Under the pieces are notes generated by a model that was given only the letters and a program-made list of their open reading frames with translations, was not told the DNA's origin and ran no database searches. The position numbers and the translations under genes are program-made. Shown here piece after piece: positions 9,491 through 19,985 of a DNA stretch of 64,000 nucleotides; position 1 is the stretch's first letter, and the number at the start of each line of letters is the position of its first letter. Source of the DNA: Henningerozyma blattae CBS 6284 (taxonomy: Eukaryota; Ascomycota; Saccharomycetes; Saccharomycetales; Saccharomycetaceae). Location: contig NC_020191.1 of NCBI RefSeq assembly GCF_000315915.1, positions 620,001 through 684,000 on the forward strand, given 5' to 3'.

Positions 9491-11344
9491 CCTAATCAGT
9501 TCAAATTACTTGTACCTCTTCGTAGTTAATAGAATCGATGCCAATAACAGATTTTACAAACATGATGAATTATCCAAATTAGGGAGCTACTCCTTACCAG
9601 ATCACATATACCAATGAATACTGCTTCCCAATGAGACACATATTTATAGAGTATACAACTTTGAAATTCTTAGACTTTTCATGACGGAGCTTAAATAGGA
9701 AGGCCTAATATCCTATAAGAACTCACCATTACTTCATGCTTCATTGCGATGTTCAGGGGACACTCTGAATTAAGCAACATCTATGTCGCTACTTGTCCGC
9801 ATTATTCATCATATCGTAATTCATACATACTATGCATACTTCTGTATACCATGCCACTGCCTAACAAATGCATAACCCATACTTAGTTTACTTAGCCCAT
9901 TATCATGGCCCTTCCAGACACAAAAATAAAAAATACTACTGTAGGGGACTATTACCAATGAAGCAACCTAATTGCTATTGTTCAGATAGCTACAGCTTTG
10001 GGCAATTTCCCATGTATTCCTTTTTCAATGCCATGGTAGAAGGAGTACCGTGTGTTTTACCGTATGCAAGTACATGGATTATTCTGGCCAGTCACTACAC
10101 CTAGAATAGTAAGGGGCCATTTAACTCATCGAATCCTAAGACTGCAATACATTTATCTGTTACCACCAGAGCCTTTTTGACTTGAGATAATTGGCACGAA
10201 TAGAAAGGCAGATAGTAAGCCAACTAGATCTGACCGCCCAGAAAATGCTGTGAACCAGCGATAAAAGCACTTATCACTTAAACGTTCTTCTAATTAATAC
10301 CTAGCAGCTGATTTGACTAATATTTATTGCATTTTTTTTTTTTTCACTTTTCCACTTGAGTTGCTTTAGGAATTTCTGCCCTGTATTAAGCCATTATGAA
10401 TTGGTTGACTTTGTGTTCCAAAAGCATCGAATCCAAGGAAACCTTAGCTGCCCCTCAACATCCCGAATAGACCACTTACTCTTCCTAAATAGTCTTTAGG
10501 ATTAACCTAGGAAATCTCCTATAAAAGACGACATCTTTGTTCAGGAGATGGCTTATTCCTAAAGGTCTGTATTTCACTTCTGTTTTTGGCTCTGCTAGGA
10601 TGCTCGGCCGAGTTAGGTATCACTGGCAGAAATTGCCACATCGAGGAAGAGCCCTTATACTGGAAATTATAGATGAATGTAACGGGAAAATACAGGGATT
10701 ACACATTAAGTAAGCTGGAAAGCTTATTTGGAAATTCTCTAGCTCATTATCATTAATTTAGGTTGTGAAGAGGACTAAGCGAATTAATTAGAAAGGATGT
10801 CTAAGATAGCGAGTTGAGACTATAAGCTGCAATATTAGTTTTGCAAGTTATATGTGATAGTTTCAAATACATGGAGGTTATAAATGTAATGTGGATCTAT
10901 GAGAATTGCAAGGGGATAAATGGCATACTCTCGAAGTTTACCACTTTCTTAGTGGGTGTTAGAACAGACAACTAGTAGGATTTATTTGCATTTTATCTCA
11001 CTCTAGAAACTTGAAAAAAAATAGAGTTACATTCTTGATCCACAATTTTCATTGAGAAATATTAGCAGTTACGGAAAAATTCATTTATGTATATCAATAT
11101 CTTCTTATATCTTATTTATTACTATTACACTAAAAAATTCAAAGCCTAAAAGATGATAAAAAAAAAATAATAAGTTTTATATATTAAATAATATAACAGC
11201 CAGAAATAATTGTCTATCTTTGCCCTGAGATGAATTGATGTTTATTTATTATAGCTCTCGTTATCTCTTTATTTCTTTTTTTTAAAAAAAAATTATTAGT
11301 TGGATTACTAAGCCGCAGTGAAAATGTATTGTGATAAACACTGA
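9491..11344. other. Gene-free, higher-GC intergenic island
   Basis: About 1.85 kb between the purine-rich BOP3-like upstream region and the YIP3 stop. GC content is visibly higher than in neighbouring intergenic DNA up to about 10.95 kb, and the strand bias disappears. Only short random-looking frames are present, the longest about 78 codons at 9868-10104, with no recognisable protein. The words CATCGAATCC occur twice (about 10128 and 10425). It could be a distal regulatory region, a non-coding RNA locus, or a decayed gene or transposon. I see no terminal repeats or tRNA. Confidence 0.45.
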
Positions 11345-11999
11345 TTAAACAGTCTCTTCTTCAAAAACAGTTTCAATTGGTTTTTCCATTAAAGAAGCAT
11401 GACCCAAGACAGTAACTCCTGATGCACCAATCAACCATAGCATGGCAGAAATTGGAGAAGCCAAGAAACCCAATGGTACAGCAACACATAATAATGCAGT
11501 ATATAATTGAGTAGTCTTGAAGGAACCGAATGGTGTGTTTAGGTCTTCACCTTGCAATTTGTTGATACCGGTGATACCTGCAATAACAAAAACAATGACA
11601 AACAATAGTAATAGGTTGGTCAATAAAGTGTATATACTTAAACATGCAATGATCAAAGCATAATTGGTGGAGTAATATTTCAAATTAAAACCGACTCTTG
11701 ATTGAATTTCTCCGAAGTTTTGTGGCTTGGAAATGCTCTTAATATTAAAGAATTCTTGTGGTGGACGTAAAGATGATAATTTGCTTTGTAAATTACGGAA
11801 TTCAGTTTTGATACCTTCCACAGATAAATTTTGGGTGAAGGAAGAGATTTGCTAGATAAAAGAATAAAATAATTAAAAAAATACAATTTATTTATTTATT
11901 TTTTTTTTTTTTGATTTGTTAGTATTGGGCATAGATTAATTTAATAGAACACGTAATTAGATTTCATTAACATACCGCTAAAGTAGAAACTTGATTCAT
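11345..11999 (-). CDS. YIP3: PRA1/Yip3 family Rab-interacting protein, spliced (exons 11345-11851 and 11976-11999)
   Basis: Two exons. Exon 1 (11999 down to 11976) encodes MNQVSTLA and ends at GTATGT. Exon 2 (11851 down to 11345) begins QISSFTQNLSVEGIK. Joined, the protein has 176 residues, the same as S. cerevisiae Yip3/Pra1 (YNL044W), whose start reads MNQLGALAQVSRFTQNFS. The family binds prenylated Rab GTPases and Yip1 proteins in ER-Golgi membranes. Exon 2 carries the PRA1 domain: SKPQNFGEIQSRVGFNLKYY, then two hydrophobic hairpins (about 80-110 and 130-165) and the conserved tail EKPIETVFEEETV. Without exon 1 the frame opens only at a GTG (11821), so the spliced model is preferred. It lies beside LAP2 as on S. 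cerevisiae chromosome XIV. Confidence 0.95.
11852..11975 (-). other. YIP3 spliceosomal intron
   Basis: A 124 nt intron read on the minus strand. The 5' splice site is GTATGT (11975-11970), the perfect branch sequence TACTAAC lies at 11924-11918, and the 3' site is TAG at 11854-11852. A long U-rich tract (11911 to about 11898) lies between branch and 3' site. It interrupts the reading frame in phase 0 after codon 8. It is the only clear intron in the window. Confidence 0.93.
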
Positions 12000-12490
12000 T
12001 GTAAACTAAAAAAATAAGCAGGCCTGAAAAGTCTTGTATGATCTATTACTCACAAGGTTTGGTAAAAACTATAATTTTTCTAACAAAACTACGCAAATAA
12101 TCCTTAATTTTTAACTATGTATCTTTTTATAGATACGTATCTATATTTATATATTTGAATACATCATCCTTCAATGTTTCTTCAAAATGTTTATTTGGTG
12201 TTTTCCAAATTTCTTTTTTCCAACGCGACGCCTCGATATTTATCACAATTCACGAAATGGGGGACACAAAAGGTTGTCGATTTATTGTGATAGAGTTAGC
12301 AAGAATACAAAAAGAAAGAAGATTTGATTGGAAATATTGAGTACAGTCCTAAGAAATTAAAGTTGGCCCTCAAGTTATTAAGAGGTGGTATTTATATATA
12401 TAGGAACGACAAGCGAAGCTTATATACTAAGAAGCATGGAAGTAAAAATTTAAATATCATAATGAAAAGGAAAGCTGTGATCTTGTGAAA
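12000..12490 (-). promoter_or_regulatory. YIP3 upstream region / LAP2 3' flank
   Basis: This 491 bp gap separates the YIP3 start from the LAP2 stop. TATATTTATATATTTG at about 12141-12157 can serve as a TATA region. An exact 18 bp palindrome at 12128-12145 is listed separately. A 61-codon frame on the plus strand has no recognisable product. Confidence 0.5.
12128..12145. repeat. Perfect 18 bp palindrome before YIP3
   Basis: TATAGATACGTATCTATA is identical to its own reverse complement. It lies 129 bp upstream of the YIP3 start codon. It may be a binding site for a dimeric factor or a chance product of AT-rich sequence; I recognise no named motif. Confidence 0.9.
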
Positions 12491-14473
12491 TTAGATTTCC
12501 AAATCTTGTTTGACTAAAGCCTTACAAATTGGATGGTATGAGTCCTTAAATTTTTCAAAAGTTTCTAATGCTAATTTACGATCAACAGAGTTTAATAATC
12601 TGTAACCTGGACGAACAAATTTCATTCTACCAACTGTACCTAACCATTCACCTAATTGAGGATAATATTCCTCTAAGTGACCGGTGATTTGGAATCTGAA
12701 AGTTCTGAAGATAACTTCAGCATTTTGAGACTTTATAATCTTGGAGTTGTAAATCTTTAGCAAAGAAGTAGAGGCTAATTCATGCTTAGTCCAATCAATC
12801 TTGGTTGATTGGACTAAAGTGTCTAAGAACAAGACAATTTGATTTGAATTAAAATCTTTAATATCTTGTAAAGAAAAGGTATCAATAAATTGTTTTTCAG
12901 TTGTAAATTCAAGAGAGTTGTTAACCCATTTATCAACTAATAAATAAACATTATCAGCCAAAGTAGTATCAAATTTTGGTTTTGGTGGCATACCAGGTTT
13001 ATATAACCAAGTTTCCCAATCAATGTTATCTAAAACAGATTTCTTTTGTGGGAAGAAAGCATACAAAGTATCCAAGAATTCATAGGTATCTAAAGATTTC
13101 TTAGCATATTTTTTGAAATAATGCTTGATAAATGGATCAAATTCTTTAGTACCACCCAAAACTGTCTCTAAGTGGAATAAGAAGTTAAACCCTTTTTCAT
13201 ATGGCACAGTTGAAAAGGCATCATCTGGATCTGTACCATCGTTTAAGTTTTGGATTAATGTAGAGAATCTTTCTGGATTTTTCATAGAGTCAATAGAGTT
13301 TTGTAAATCATTCCAACCAATTAAAGCAGAAAAGTGTCTATGTGGTTCACCGTGTAAATATGCCAAGATTCTTCTTTCTAAATAAACAGTCCAACCTTCA
13401 TTTAACCAGAAATGGTTCCATGAACAATTAGTAACTAAATTACCAGACCAAGAATGAGCTAATTCATGGGCAATCACGTCAATATTTGTCTTATCATGAG
13501 CAATTAAGGTAGGAGTAGCAAAAGTCATGTTTGGAGATTCCATACCACCATAAGGATAAGAATTAACATTAACTAAGATATCATATGTACCCCATTCATA
13601 GTCAAAGATAATGGATTCAGCAGCTTTAATAAACTGCTCAACATCACCTTCAAATTCCCATTGGGCATCCTTCAAACGATATGGTTCAGTGTAGACATGG
13701 GAACGTGGCCCAATTTTAGCTTTAACTAGATCACCAGAGGCAATACCAATCAAATAAGCTGGAATTGGCACTTCTTGTTTGAAGCTATATGTAGTTAAAC
13801 CGTTAGATCCTTTAGTAGAACCAGTAGAGATACCACTGAACACAACAGGTAATGGAGAAGCAATGTTAGCAGTAAATGTAGATTTAACAGCAGGTGTATC
13901 AAAACATGGAAATAATGATCTAGCATGAATAGCTTCTAATTGAGAGAAAACATATGGATGATCGGAATTAGTTTGTTTACTGTTTAACCATTGTAAGGCA
14001 GTACATTTATCAGTAGTTTCAAATTCCAATTCTAAAGTGAAGTCAGATTGAATAGATTCAACATTAGCTGGAACAATTGTCAATTTGGAGCCTAAAGGTT
14101 CTCTACGTTCATGAATTTTGAAATCCTTTACTGGTGTGTTATTAACATTGATTTTAAATATAGATAGAAAAGAAGTGTCTAATTCAATTAATTCAGCTTT
14201 AGCAATAGGAGATAATTGTAAAGAAACAGAACCAGCAATGGTAGATTTTTCAAAGGAAACAGTCAAATCTAATTTGGTATGTTTGACAGCAAATTTAGTA
14301 TAATTGGAAAGAGTAGAATAATCAAACTCTGGAGAAGATGCTGGTCTGTGCTTTTCAACAATGGAAGGTAATGCCATTTTAATAGTTCCGTACCTTTGTA
14401 TTTTAACCTTTTGAAATAAAAAAGGAATAGAAAACTTACATGCAATATATCGAGTTAATAACATAATCAACAA
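12491..14473 (-). CDS. LAP2: Leukotriene A4 hydrolase/aminopeptidase (M1 family)
   Basis: Encodes 660 residues (S. cerevisiae Lap2 has 671). It is a zinc leucyl aminopeptidase with epoxide hydrolase activity, cytosolic and nuclear. The M1 signatures are intact: the substrate-binding GGMESPN at 309-315, the zinc motif HELAH (H336, E337, H340) and the third ligand E359 in WLNEGW. The N-terminal saddle domain covers about 35-235, and the helical C-terminal domain about 500-660 ends in RPGYRLLNSVDRKLALETF..CKALVKQDL. Translation may start at M1 or M4, giving a 32-residue hydrophobic and basic extension, or at M33 (MALPSIVEKHRP), where clear homology begins. S. cerevisiae has a similar ambiguous extension. 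The gene is divergent from SLM. Confidence 0.97.
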   Translation of the reverse strand: MLIMLLTRYIACKFSIPFLFQKVKIQRYGTIKMALPSIVEKHRPASSPEFDYSTLSNYTKFAVKHTKLDLTVSFEKSTIAGSVSLQLSPIAKAELIELDTSFLSIFKINVNNTPVKDFKIHERREPLGSKLTIVPANVESIQSDFTLELEFETTDKCTALQWLNSKQTNSDHPYVFSQLEAIHARSLFPCFDTPAVKSTFTANIASPLPVVFSGISTGSTKGSNGLTTYSFKQEVPIPAYLIGIASGDLVKAKIGPRSHVYTEPYRLKDAQWEFEGDVEQFIKAAESIIFDYEWGTYDILVNVNSYPYGGMESPNMTFATPTLIAHDKTNIDVIAHELAHSWSGNLVTNCSWNHFWLNEGWTVYLERRILAYLHGEPHRHFSALIGWNDLQNSIDSMKNPERFSTLIQNLNDGTDPDDAFSTVPYEKGFNFLFHLETVLGGTKEFDPFIKHYFKKYAKKSLDTYEFLDTLYAFFPQKKSVLDNIDWETWLYKPGMPPKPKFDTTLADNVYLLVDKWVNNSLEFTTEKQFIDTFSLQDIKDFNSNQIVLFLDTLVQSTKIDWTKHELASTSLLKIYNSKIIKSQNAEVIFRTFRFQITGHLEEYYPQLGEWLGTVGRMKFVRPGYRLLNSVDRKLALETFEKFKDSYHPICKALVKQDLEI

Positions 14474-14869
14474 ATATTCAATTTATACAATGGATTTCTT
14501 GGCGGAAAAAAAAATAGTTGGCATTTTACAACTCATCTATGGAAGGTTTACTAGATTCTGCTAAATCTGTGGCGGCGGGAATGTACCGCTTCCGGCAAAC
14601 ATTTTCCGTGATCCCATTTTTTCTATATTCGATTACCAATAAGTATTACATTTTCCAGTTTACATGTGATCTCGGGGAAAAAAGCCGAAAGGACCCGAGA
14701 ATGAACAGATTGAAAATTTCAAAAAACGGAATTAGACATATTAATGAGGAATATGTCAAAAGAAATAGAATAGGGAATATTACCAAGAAAATAAAAAATA
14801 TCATAAGGAAAAGCTACTTTTTAGTTTGCTCTAATAGTTCAACTTAGTGGTATAACCTAATTATAAATA
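14474..14869. promoter_or_regulatory. Divergent LAP2/SLM promoter
   Basis: A 396 bp shared upstream region. GC-richer words near 14500-14610 (TTGGCGGAAAAA, GTGGCGGCGGGAATG, CTTCCGG) look like a regulatory core, but I cannot match them to a specific factor. A 109-codon frame fills most of the region but has no recognisable homology and is treated as chance. Confidence 0.5.
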
Positions 14870-17800
14870 ATGTCACAGAATATTTCAAAACAAGAAAGGT
14901 TATCACTACCACAATCTGGAACTAACCAAATGCCGAATCTTGGAACTCCTAACCAACCAAATAATCCTCCACCACAGAAAAATACTATGCAATCTGATGT
15001 TTCAGATATGCTTGCACAAAACCAGAAAAACTTACAACATTTGTACTCACTTCAGAGTAGTATAAATACAGTGAATAATGCTTTAAATAATGGTTCCAAC
15101 GATGGTGATGGAAATACTCAACAAATACCCTATTATCTTCAGCTGAAACAAGCTTACAATAATGAAGAATTAAATGAGCCAGACAATGAATTAGAGGACG
15201 GAACTAAACCAATAAACCAGAGTAAAGGTGCTCCGCATTCAGGCTCCAATAATTTAAGGTACAATAGTGTATCAAGTAATGGCAATGGCAATATTTCGAG
15301 CAATAATAAACTAAGCTTAAGTCCCAGCAACAATATAAACCGATATAACAGCATGAACAGTATAAATAACAGATATAATAGTATTACTAGTAACAATAAT
15401 TCCAATAGCAACAATAACAATAATAATAATTCCAAAACTCCAACACATTCGTTGACCTCAAATATTCAATTCCAAGGTAAAAACTCATTAACATCGGCTT
15501 CTATTAAATCAAGGGCACGCTCATCATTCCAAAGGCAAAGGTCAAAACAAGTGGCATTATCAATGAACAAAAATAAAAAATATGATCCGAAAAATCCTTT
15601 GGTTATTATTATCCCTTATTCTGCACAACCCACAGAGATACTTGCGTCAAGATTTGATGCTTGGAGAAATGTGATAAAATCTTTAATAACTTATTTAACA
15701 GAAACATCTTCAATCCAGGATGAAATTGTAAGGCAGCAGTTACGTTTAACTCATGCCATACAATTTCCATTTTTCTCTCTCGAACAGCATAATCCTCAAG
15801 GAAATGAAGCTAAAGCCAACCAAAAATTCTTCCTTCCTTTAGGTCATGGATCAATTCAAGATTTACCTACTATCTTAAACCAATATCATGGATCTCTCGC
15901 GACTAATGCTTCTAAAATGTCTAAAGAATTAACTAATGAGGTGATTCCTAGATTAGAATATTTGAGAAGAGATTTATTAATAAAGATAAAGGAAATTAAA
16001 TTACTAGAATCAGATTTTAAAAATAGTTGTGGTAAAGAGTTACAACAAACTAAACAAGATATGAAAAGATTTCAAGATTCTGTCGAAGAATGGAATAATC
16101 TTTCGAAAGTGAATGATATAGCGGCTGCTACTCAAACCAATACAAACAAAAACAAATATCAAGATCCATATATTACAAAATTAATTTTAGATAAACAAAT
16201 TAAAAGACAAATTACAGAAGAAAATTTTTTACACGAAGCATTTGATAACCTAGAATCTTCAGGGTGTGAATTAGAAAAAGTTGTTGTTATGGAAATCCAA
16301 AATGCACTAACAATTTATGCAAAATTATTAGGCCAGCAGTCACAATTAGTTTTCGATTCTTTAATCTCTAGATTAGACATGGGATTCTTTTCTAAAGATC
16401 CTCAATATGAATGGGATGACTTCATTGAAAGGGATTCAAATTTTATTGAACTAGATTTACCTCAGAGAAAACTACAGATGATTAACTATAAAAATCAATT
16501 TGATCCTTTTACATATGAGATTAGATCTGGATATTTGGAGAAAAGATCTAAATTCTTAAAATCTTATTCTCGGGGCTATTTTGTCCTAACCCCCTGTTAT
16601 TTGCATGAATTTAAAACAGCAGATAGGAAGAAAGATTTGGTGCCTGTTATGTCCCTAAATTTAATTGATTGTACTATTACAGAGAGCTCGAAAAAAGAAT
16701 TAAATGAAAATAAATTTATTTTGCATGAAAAACAAAACGGTTTGATCAAAAGGGGTCATAATTGGGTTTTCAAAGGTGAAACATATAATATCATGATGCA
16801 ATGGTTCCAAGACTTAAAAACTATTACTCAAATAAATAATATCGCTGACAGAAAGCAATACGTTTGTAACCGATTAAATTTGGATGAAAGTGGTAAACCT
16901 ATTATATTGAGACATAGCAGTACTCATACTACAAAGGGAGCTAGTAATAATACTGCCAACAATAACCATACATCTATGAAGAATATTAGAGTTTCTAGCA
17001 CTGCCTCAAATGGAACAGTTAATCATTCTAAGATCAAATCTCCAATCACGAATTCTACCAATAATTCAGCTGGAGGTAATTATAACAATACGACGTTAGC
17101 TAATAACAGGGGAGTTAGTAATATATCAACAAAAGCGGAGAAAGCTTCAATAACAATAACTCCTGTGACTACATCTGATAATAATGAAAACTATAATATC
17201 AATAGAGTTTCTAATTCCTGTTCGACTGCAGGAAATACTTCTAGTAACATCAATCTTACTACAATGGTCTCAAATTCTACTATTACTAATCATTCTACTC
17301 CATCAGTAAATGCACCACCTATTCCATCATCTGGTGATATAAGTACACCATCTTCTAGGAAATATAGAGATAGAACAAATACATCTACAAGTATTACAAC
17401 GAATAACTCTACAAACGAAATGACTACTAATACTTCTACTTCTACTCCGAACGTTACTAAGACAGTTGAAGAAAACTATCGTAATCTTGAAGAGAATAAT
17501 GATTCTTTTGTCTCGGTAAATAATGTTTTGAACGGAACAATTCCAAGTTCTTCTAGTCATACTACTGATAATCCATCTGTCACTCTAGGCTATGCAACTT
17601 CTGGTTTGACAAATGCAAGTATGAAAAGTACTACCACCCTAGAAATTAATACAGCAACTTCGGTGAATACTAATTCGATTACTACTTCTACTACTACTAA
17701 TAATAATAATCTGAATTCAAGAAGTATTAACCCTTTTATTCAAACCACTATTAGTACTCCCACCACCGGGACCAATGAAAATCTTATGATCGATACCCCA

Positions 17801-18994
17801 CCTACAACTGCAACATTAAATTCCCCATATCAAAAAATTTCAAGTAGCAATAACAACAGTCCACGCATCAATACAGTCCGGCCAACTGTCAATACTAATT
17901 CGACAGGAAATTCAAGTGTAAGCGGTAATAGTGGTAACAATAATAATAATCTAGTAAATTCAAAAGTACCAATTGTTCAACAACAAGCCCAACTTCAACA
18001 TCAAGCCCAACTTCAACAACAAATACAAAAATCCTCTCAGCATCAATCTCCAAATGGAGTAAATAATATGAACCGTTCCCGAGCTAGTAGTGCCAATGGA
18101 TACCCTGCTAACGTTATGAATGCTAGTATAGGAATGAATCCAAATATTAATCATATTAATACACGTTCACGTACAAATAGTAACGTCGTGTCAATTAATA
18201 GTACAACATATAGTACTACTGCAAGCTCACCTGTGACTAATTCATCTGAAAATCATGTGAACAATACTAATATTAGTCTTAAACACAAAAATAGTCCTAA
18301 TATTCAAAAAATTAATAGCTCTACTTCTGGAACTGCTTCTTTGAAACAGCAACCACAACAACTACAGCAATTAGCTCCAGCGCAAATAATCCAACAAACA
18401 TTACCAACACAACAAGTGCAACAATTACCCCAAGTACCATTGCAGTCACCACCACTTCAAAAAGCACCATCAATTCCAATGCCCCAATTGAAGCAGACAC
18501 AATCTCAATCTCAACAAAAACAGCAAGTACTACAGCAACAACAGCAGCAGCAATTATCATCTAAACAAAATGCTAGATCAAAGATCCCTTTGCACAATCA
18601 ATCTCAACACTCCGGCCAACATAATGGCATACATAGTCATACTAGTCATGGCCACACACAAAGGCAGCCTTCATCCCATGGACGTAATCACAAGCGAATG
18701 ATGAGTACAGGAAGTAGTAATAGCCAAACTACCAATATTACCATGACCAAAAGCAATACATTATCTCAGCAATCCACCAATAAGGGAGGTAATTCGCCAC
18801 AACAACATTATTCTTATCATTCATCGCAACAGCAACAGCAACAGCAACACTCAAGTACTAGGTTGAATCATACTAATAGTGCCCCTAGCAGTCCAATAGC
18901 TAAGAACCAATCAAAAACAACAGGATCCAGTTCTAAATCTTCCAGCAACGCCCTTAAATCATTTTTATTACAAAAGAAAAATAATAAAGCTTAG
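14870..18994 (+). CDS. SLM1/SLM2: TORC2/PI(4,5)P2 effector Slm1/Slm2, enlarged
   Basis: Encodes 1374 residues, about twice S. cerevisiae Slm1 (686) or Slm2 (656). Slm proteins bind plasma-membrane PI(4,5)P2 and recruit Ypk1 to TORC2, linking membrane stress to sphingolipid synthesis and actin. The conserved core has an F-BAR-like helical region at about 240-530 (NPLVIIIPYSAQPTEILASR, RRDLLIKIKEIKLLESDFKN) and a PH domain at about 552-650 (GYLEKRSKFLKSYSRGYFVL to NIMMQWFQDLKTI). Residues 1-235 and 660-1374 are low complexity: Asn/Ser/Thr-rich, then Gln-rich at about 1035-1060 and 1155-1235, with a basic end. I see no PNIYIQ-like calcineurin docking motif near the end, which Slm1 has. Position matches YIL105C/YNL047C. 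Only one SLM copy is in this window, so it cannot be tied to one ohnolog. Confidence 0.93.
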   Translation: MSQNISKQERLSLPQSGTNQMPNLGTPNQPNNPPPQKNTMQSDVSDMLAQNQKNLQHLYSLQSSINTVNNALNNGSNDGDGNTQQIPYYLQLKQAYNNEELNEPDNELEDGTKPINQSKGAPHSGSNNLRYNSVSSNGNGNISSNNKLSLSPSNNINRYNSMNSINNRYNSITSNNNSNSNNNNNNNSKTPTHSLTSNIQFQGKNSLTSASIKSRARSSFQRQRSKQVALSMNKNKKYDPKNPLVIIIPYSAQPTEILASRFDAWRNVIKSLITYLTETSSIQDEIVRQQLRLTHAIQFPFFSLEQHNPQGNEAKANQKFFLPLGHGSIQDLPTILNQYHGSLATNASKMSKELTNEVIPRLEYLRRDLLIKIKEIKLLESDFKNSCGKELQQTKQDMKRFQDSVEEWNNLSKVNDIAAATQTNTNKNKYQDPYITKLILDKQIKRQITEENFLHEAFDNLESSGCELEKVVVMEIQNALTIYAKLLGQQSQLVFDSLISRLDMGFFSKDPQYEWDDFIERDSNFIELDLPQRKLQMINYKNQFDPFTYEIRSGYLEKRSKFLKSYSRGYFVLTPCYLHEFKTADRKKDLVPVMSLNLIDCTITESSKKELNENKFILHEKQNGLIKRGHNWVFKGETYNIMMQWFQDLKTITQINNIADRKQYVCNRLNLDESGKPIILRHSSTHTTKGASNNTANNNHTSMKNIRVSSTASNGTVNHSKIKSPITNSTNNSAGGNYNNTTLANNRGVSNISTKAEKASITITPVTTSDNNENYNINRVSNSCSTAGNTSSNINLTTMVSNSTITNHSTPSVNAPPIPSSGDISTPSSRKYRDRTNTSTSITTNNSTNEMTTNTSTSTPNVTKTVEENYRNLEENNDSFVSVNNVLNGTIPSSSSHTTDNPSVTLGYATSGLTNASMKSTTTLEINTATSVNTNSITTSTTTNNNNLNSRSINPFIQTTISTPTTGTNENLMIDTPPTTATLNSPYQKISSSNNNSPRINTVRPTVNTNSTGNSSVSGNSGNNNNNLVNSKVPIVQQQAQLQHQAQLQQQIQKSSQHQSPNGVNNMNRSRASSANGYPANVMNASIGMNPNINHINTRSRTNSNVVSINSTTYSTTASSPVTNSSENHVNNTNISLKHKNSPNIQKINSSTSGTASLKQQPQQLQQLAPAQIIQQTLPTQQVQQLPQVPLQSPPLQKAPSIPMPQLKQTQSQSQQKQQVLQQQQQQQLSSKQNARSKIPLHNQSQHSGQHNGIHSHTSHGHTQRQPSSHGRNHKRMMSTGSSNSQTTNITMTKSNTLSQQSTNKGGNSPQQHYSYHSSQQQQQQQHSSTRLNHTNSAPSSPIAKNQSKTTGSSSKSSSNALKSFLLQKKNNKA

Positions 18995-19985
18995 CCAGTA
19001 GGGCTTATACAATTTCTCAAGACTCTACCCTATCTAATCGCCTCTATATATCTAGTCCATACTTGATGTATGTATGCCTTCTGTAGTTTGCGCCTAATAG
19101 ACAATTGTTTCTTAGTTTTATCACCTATTATTCCACTTTTCTGAACGGCGCTACCATTCTTCACAGGCCATTTTTTGCACGTGAGATATAGGTACAAACC
19201 CTAATGCTGTTCATGACAACCCTCATGTCCATTTAGGGCCTCATAGGGGTGACCAAGAAAACCCCACATAACAGCTCTGCGTAATTATAACGTTGGGGTA
19301 ATCCATTCATCATCATTTAGGATTTTCTCAATATTTGATTTGTCAATTGTTTTAAGACGTCATTTGAAAGCAAGAATAGAAGGCGATTAGAACCCTTATT
19401 TTATTTTAAACTGAATTATGTGGTTTGCTTGATTTGTTTTTTTTGTCTTTTTTCTTAAAAATCGTCTTGGTGAAGAATTTTTAAATTTTGTCATCGTTTA
19501 AAACCAACCCTTAAAGTTAGCCAAGACTTTCATAGAAAGACTAACGACATATTATATAGCTAACCGCTTTAGTACATTATTCAACATTCTCAATCGTATT
19601 TTAGCCTCAGTAATAAATAATAATAGAAAATTAGACAAAAAAAGGGAAAGATACGTTGAAATATTTACGGAGTTCATTTTTTCAATTATCAGGTCCATAT
19701 ATTTTATTCAATTTGAGTCCAATTATTCTTCAAAATATTTCATTTTAAATACCATACTGTTATTGATCTTTCCAAAGTTATTGGTTTTTGAGGTAATTTA
19801 CTATCTAAGCCATCCGTAAACATACCATATCTTTGCATAATATTTTTGTTTTTAAATTTTATTTTTCTATCCATTATTTTATATTATATTGATAAAATAT
19901 TAATTAGAAATAATCAATACACGAAGCATATTATCAATAACTTAGCTGTCAATTTATTTTCAAAGCATAAAAGATATAAAAAAAA
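18995..19985 (+). promoter_or_regulatory. PFK26 upstream region (MOB1 absent)
   Basis: A 991 bp gap between SLM and PFK26, where S. cerevisiae has MOB1. No MOB1 remnant is recognisable. Possible elements are an E-box CACGTG at 19178-19183 and an AGGGG stress-type element at 19245-19249, both about 740-810 bp before the PFK26 start. The last 350 bp are AT-rich with TATA-like sequence near 19880-19895. Confidence 0.5.

Noticed and set aside
9868..10104. 78-codon frame in the BOP3-like upstream island
   Set aside because: Composition is random-looking (many Tyr, His, Pro), and no domain or signal is visible.
14518..14847. 109-codon frame between LAP2 and SLM
   Set aside because: It fills a divergent promoter, has no recognisable domain and does not resemble S. 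cerevisiae YNL046W, which holds a similar place. Without transcript or conservation evidence it is more likely chance.
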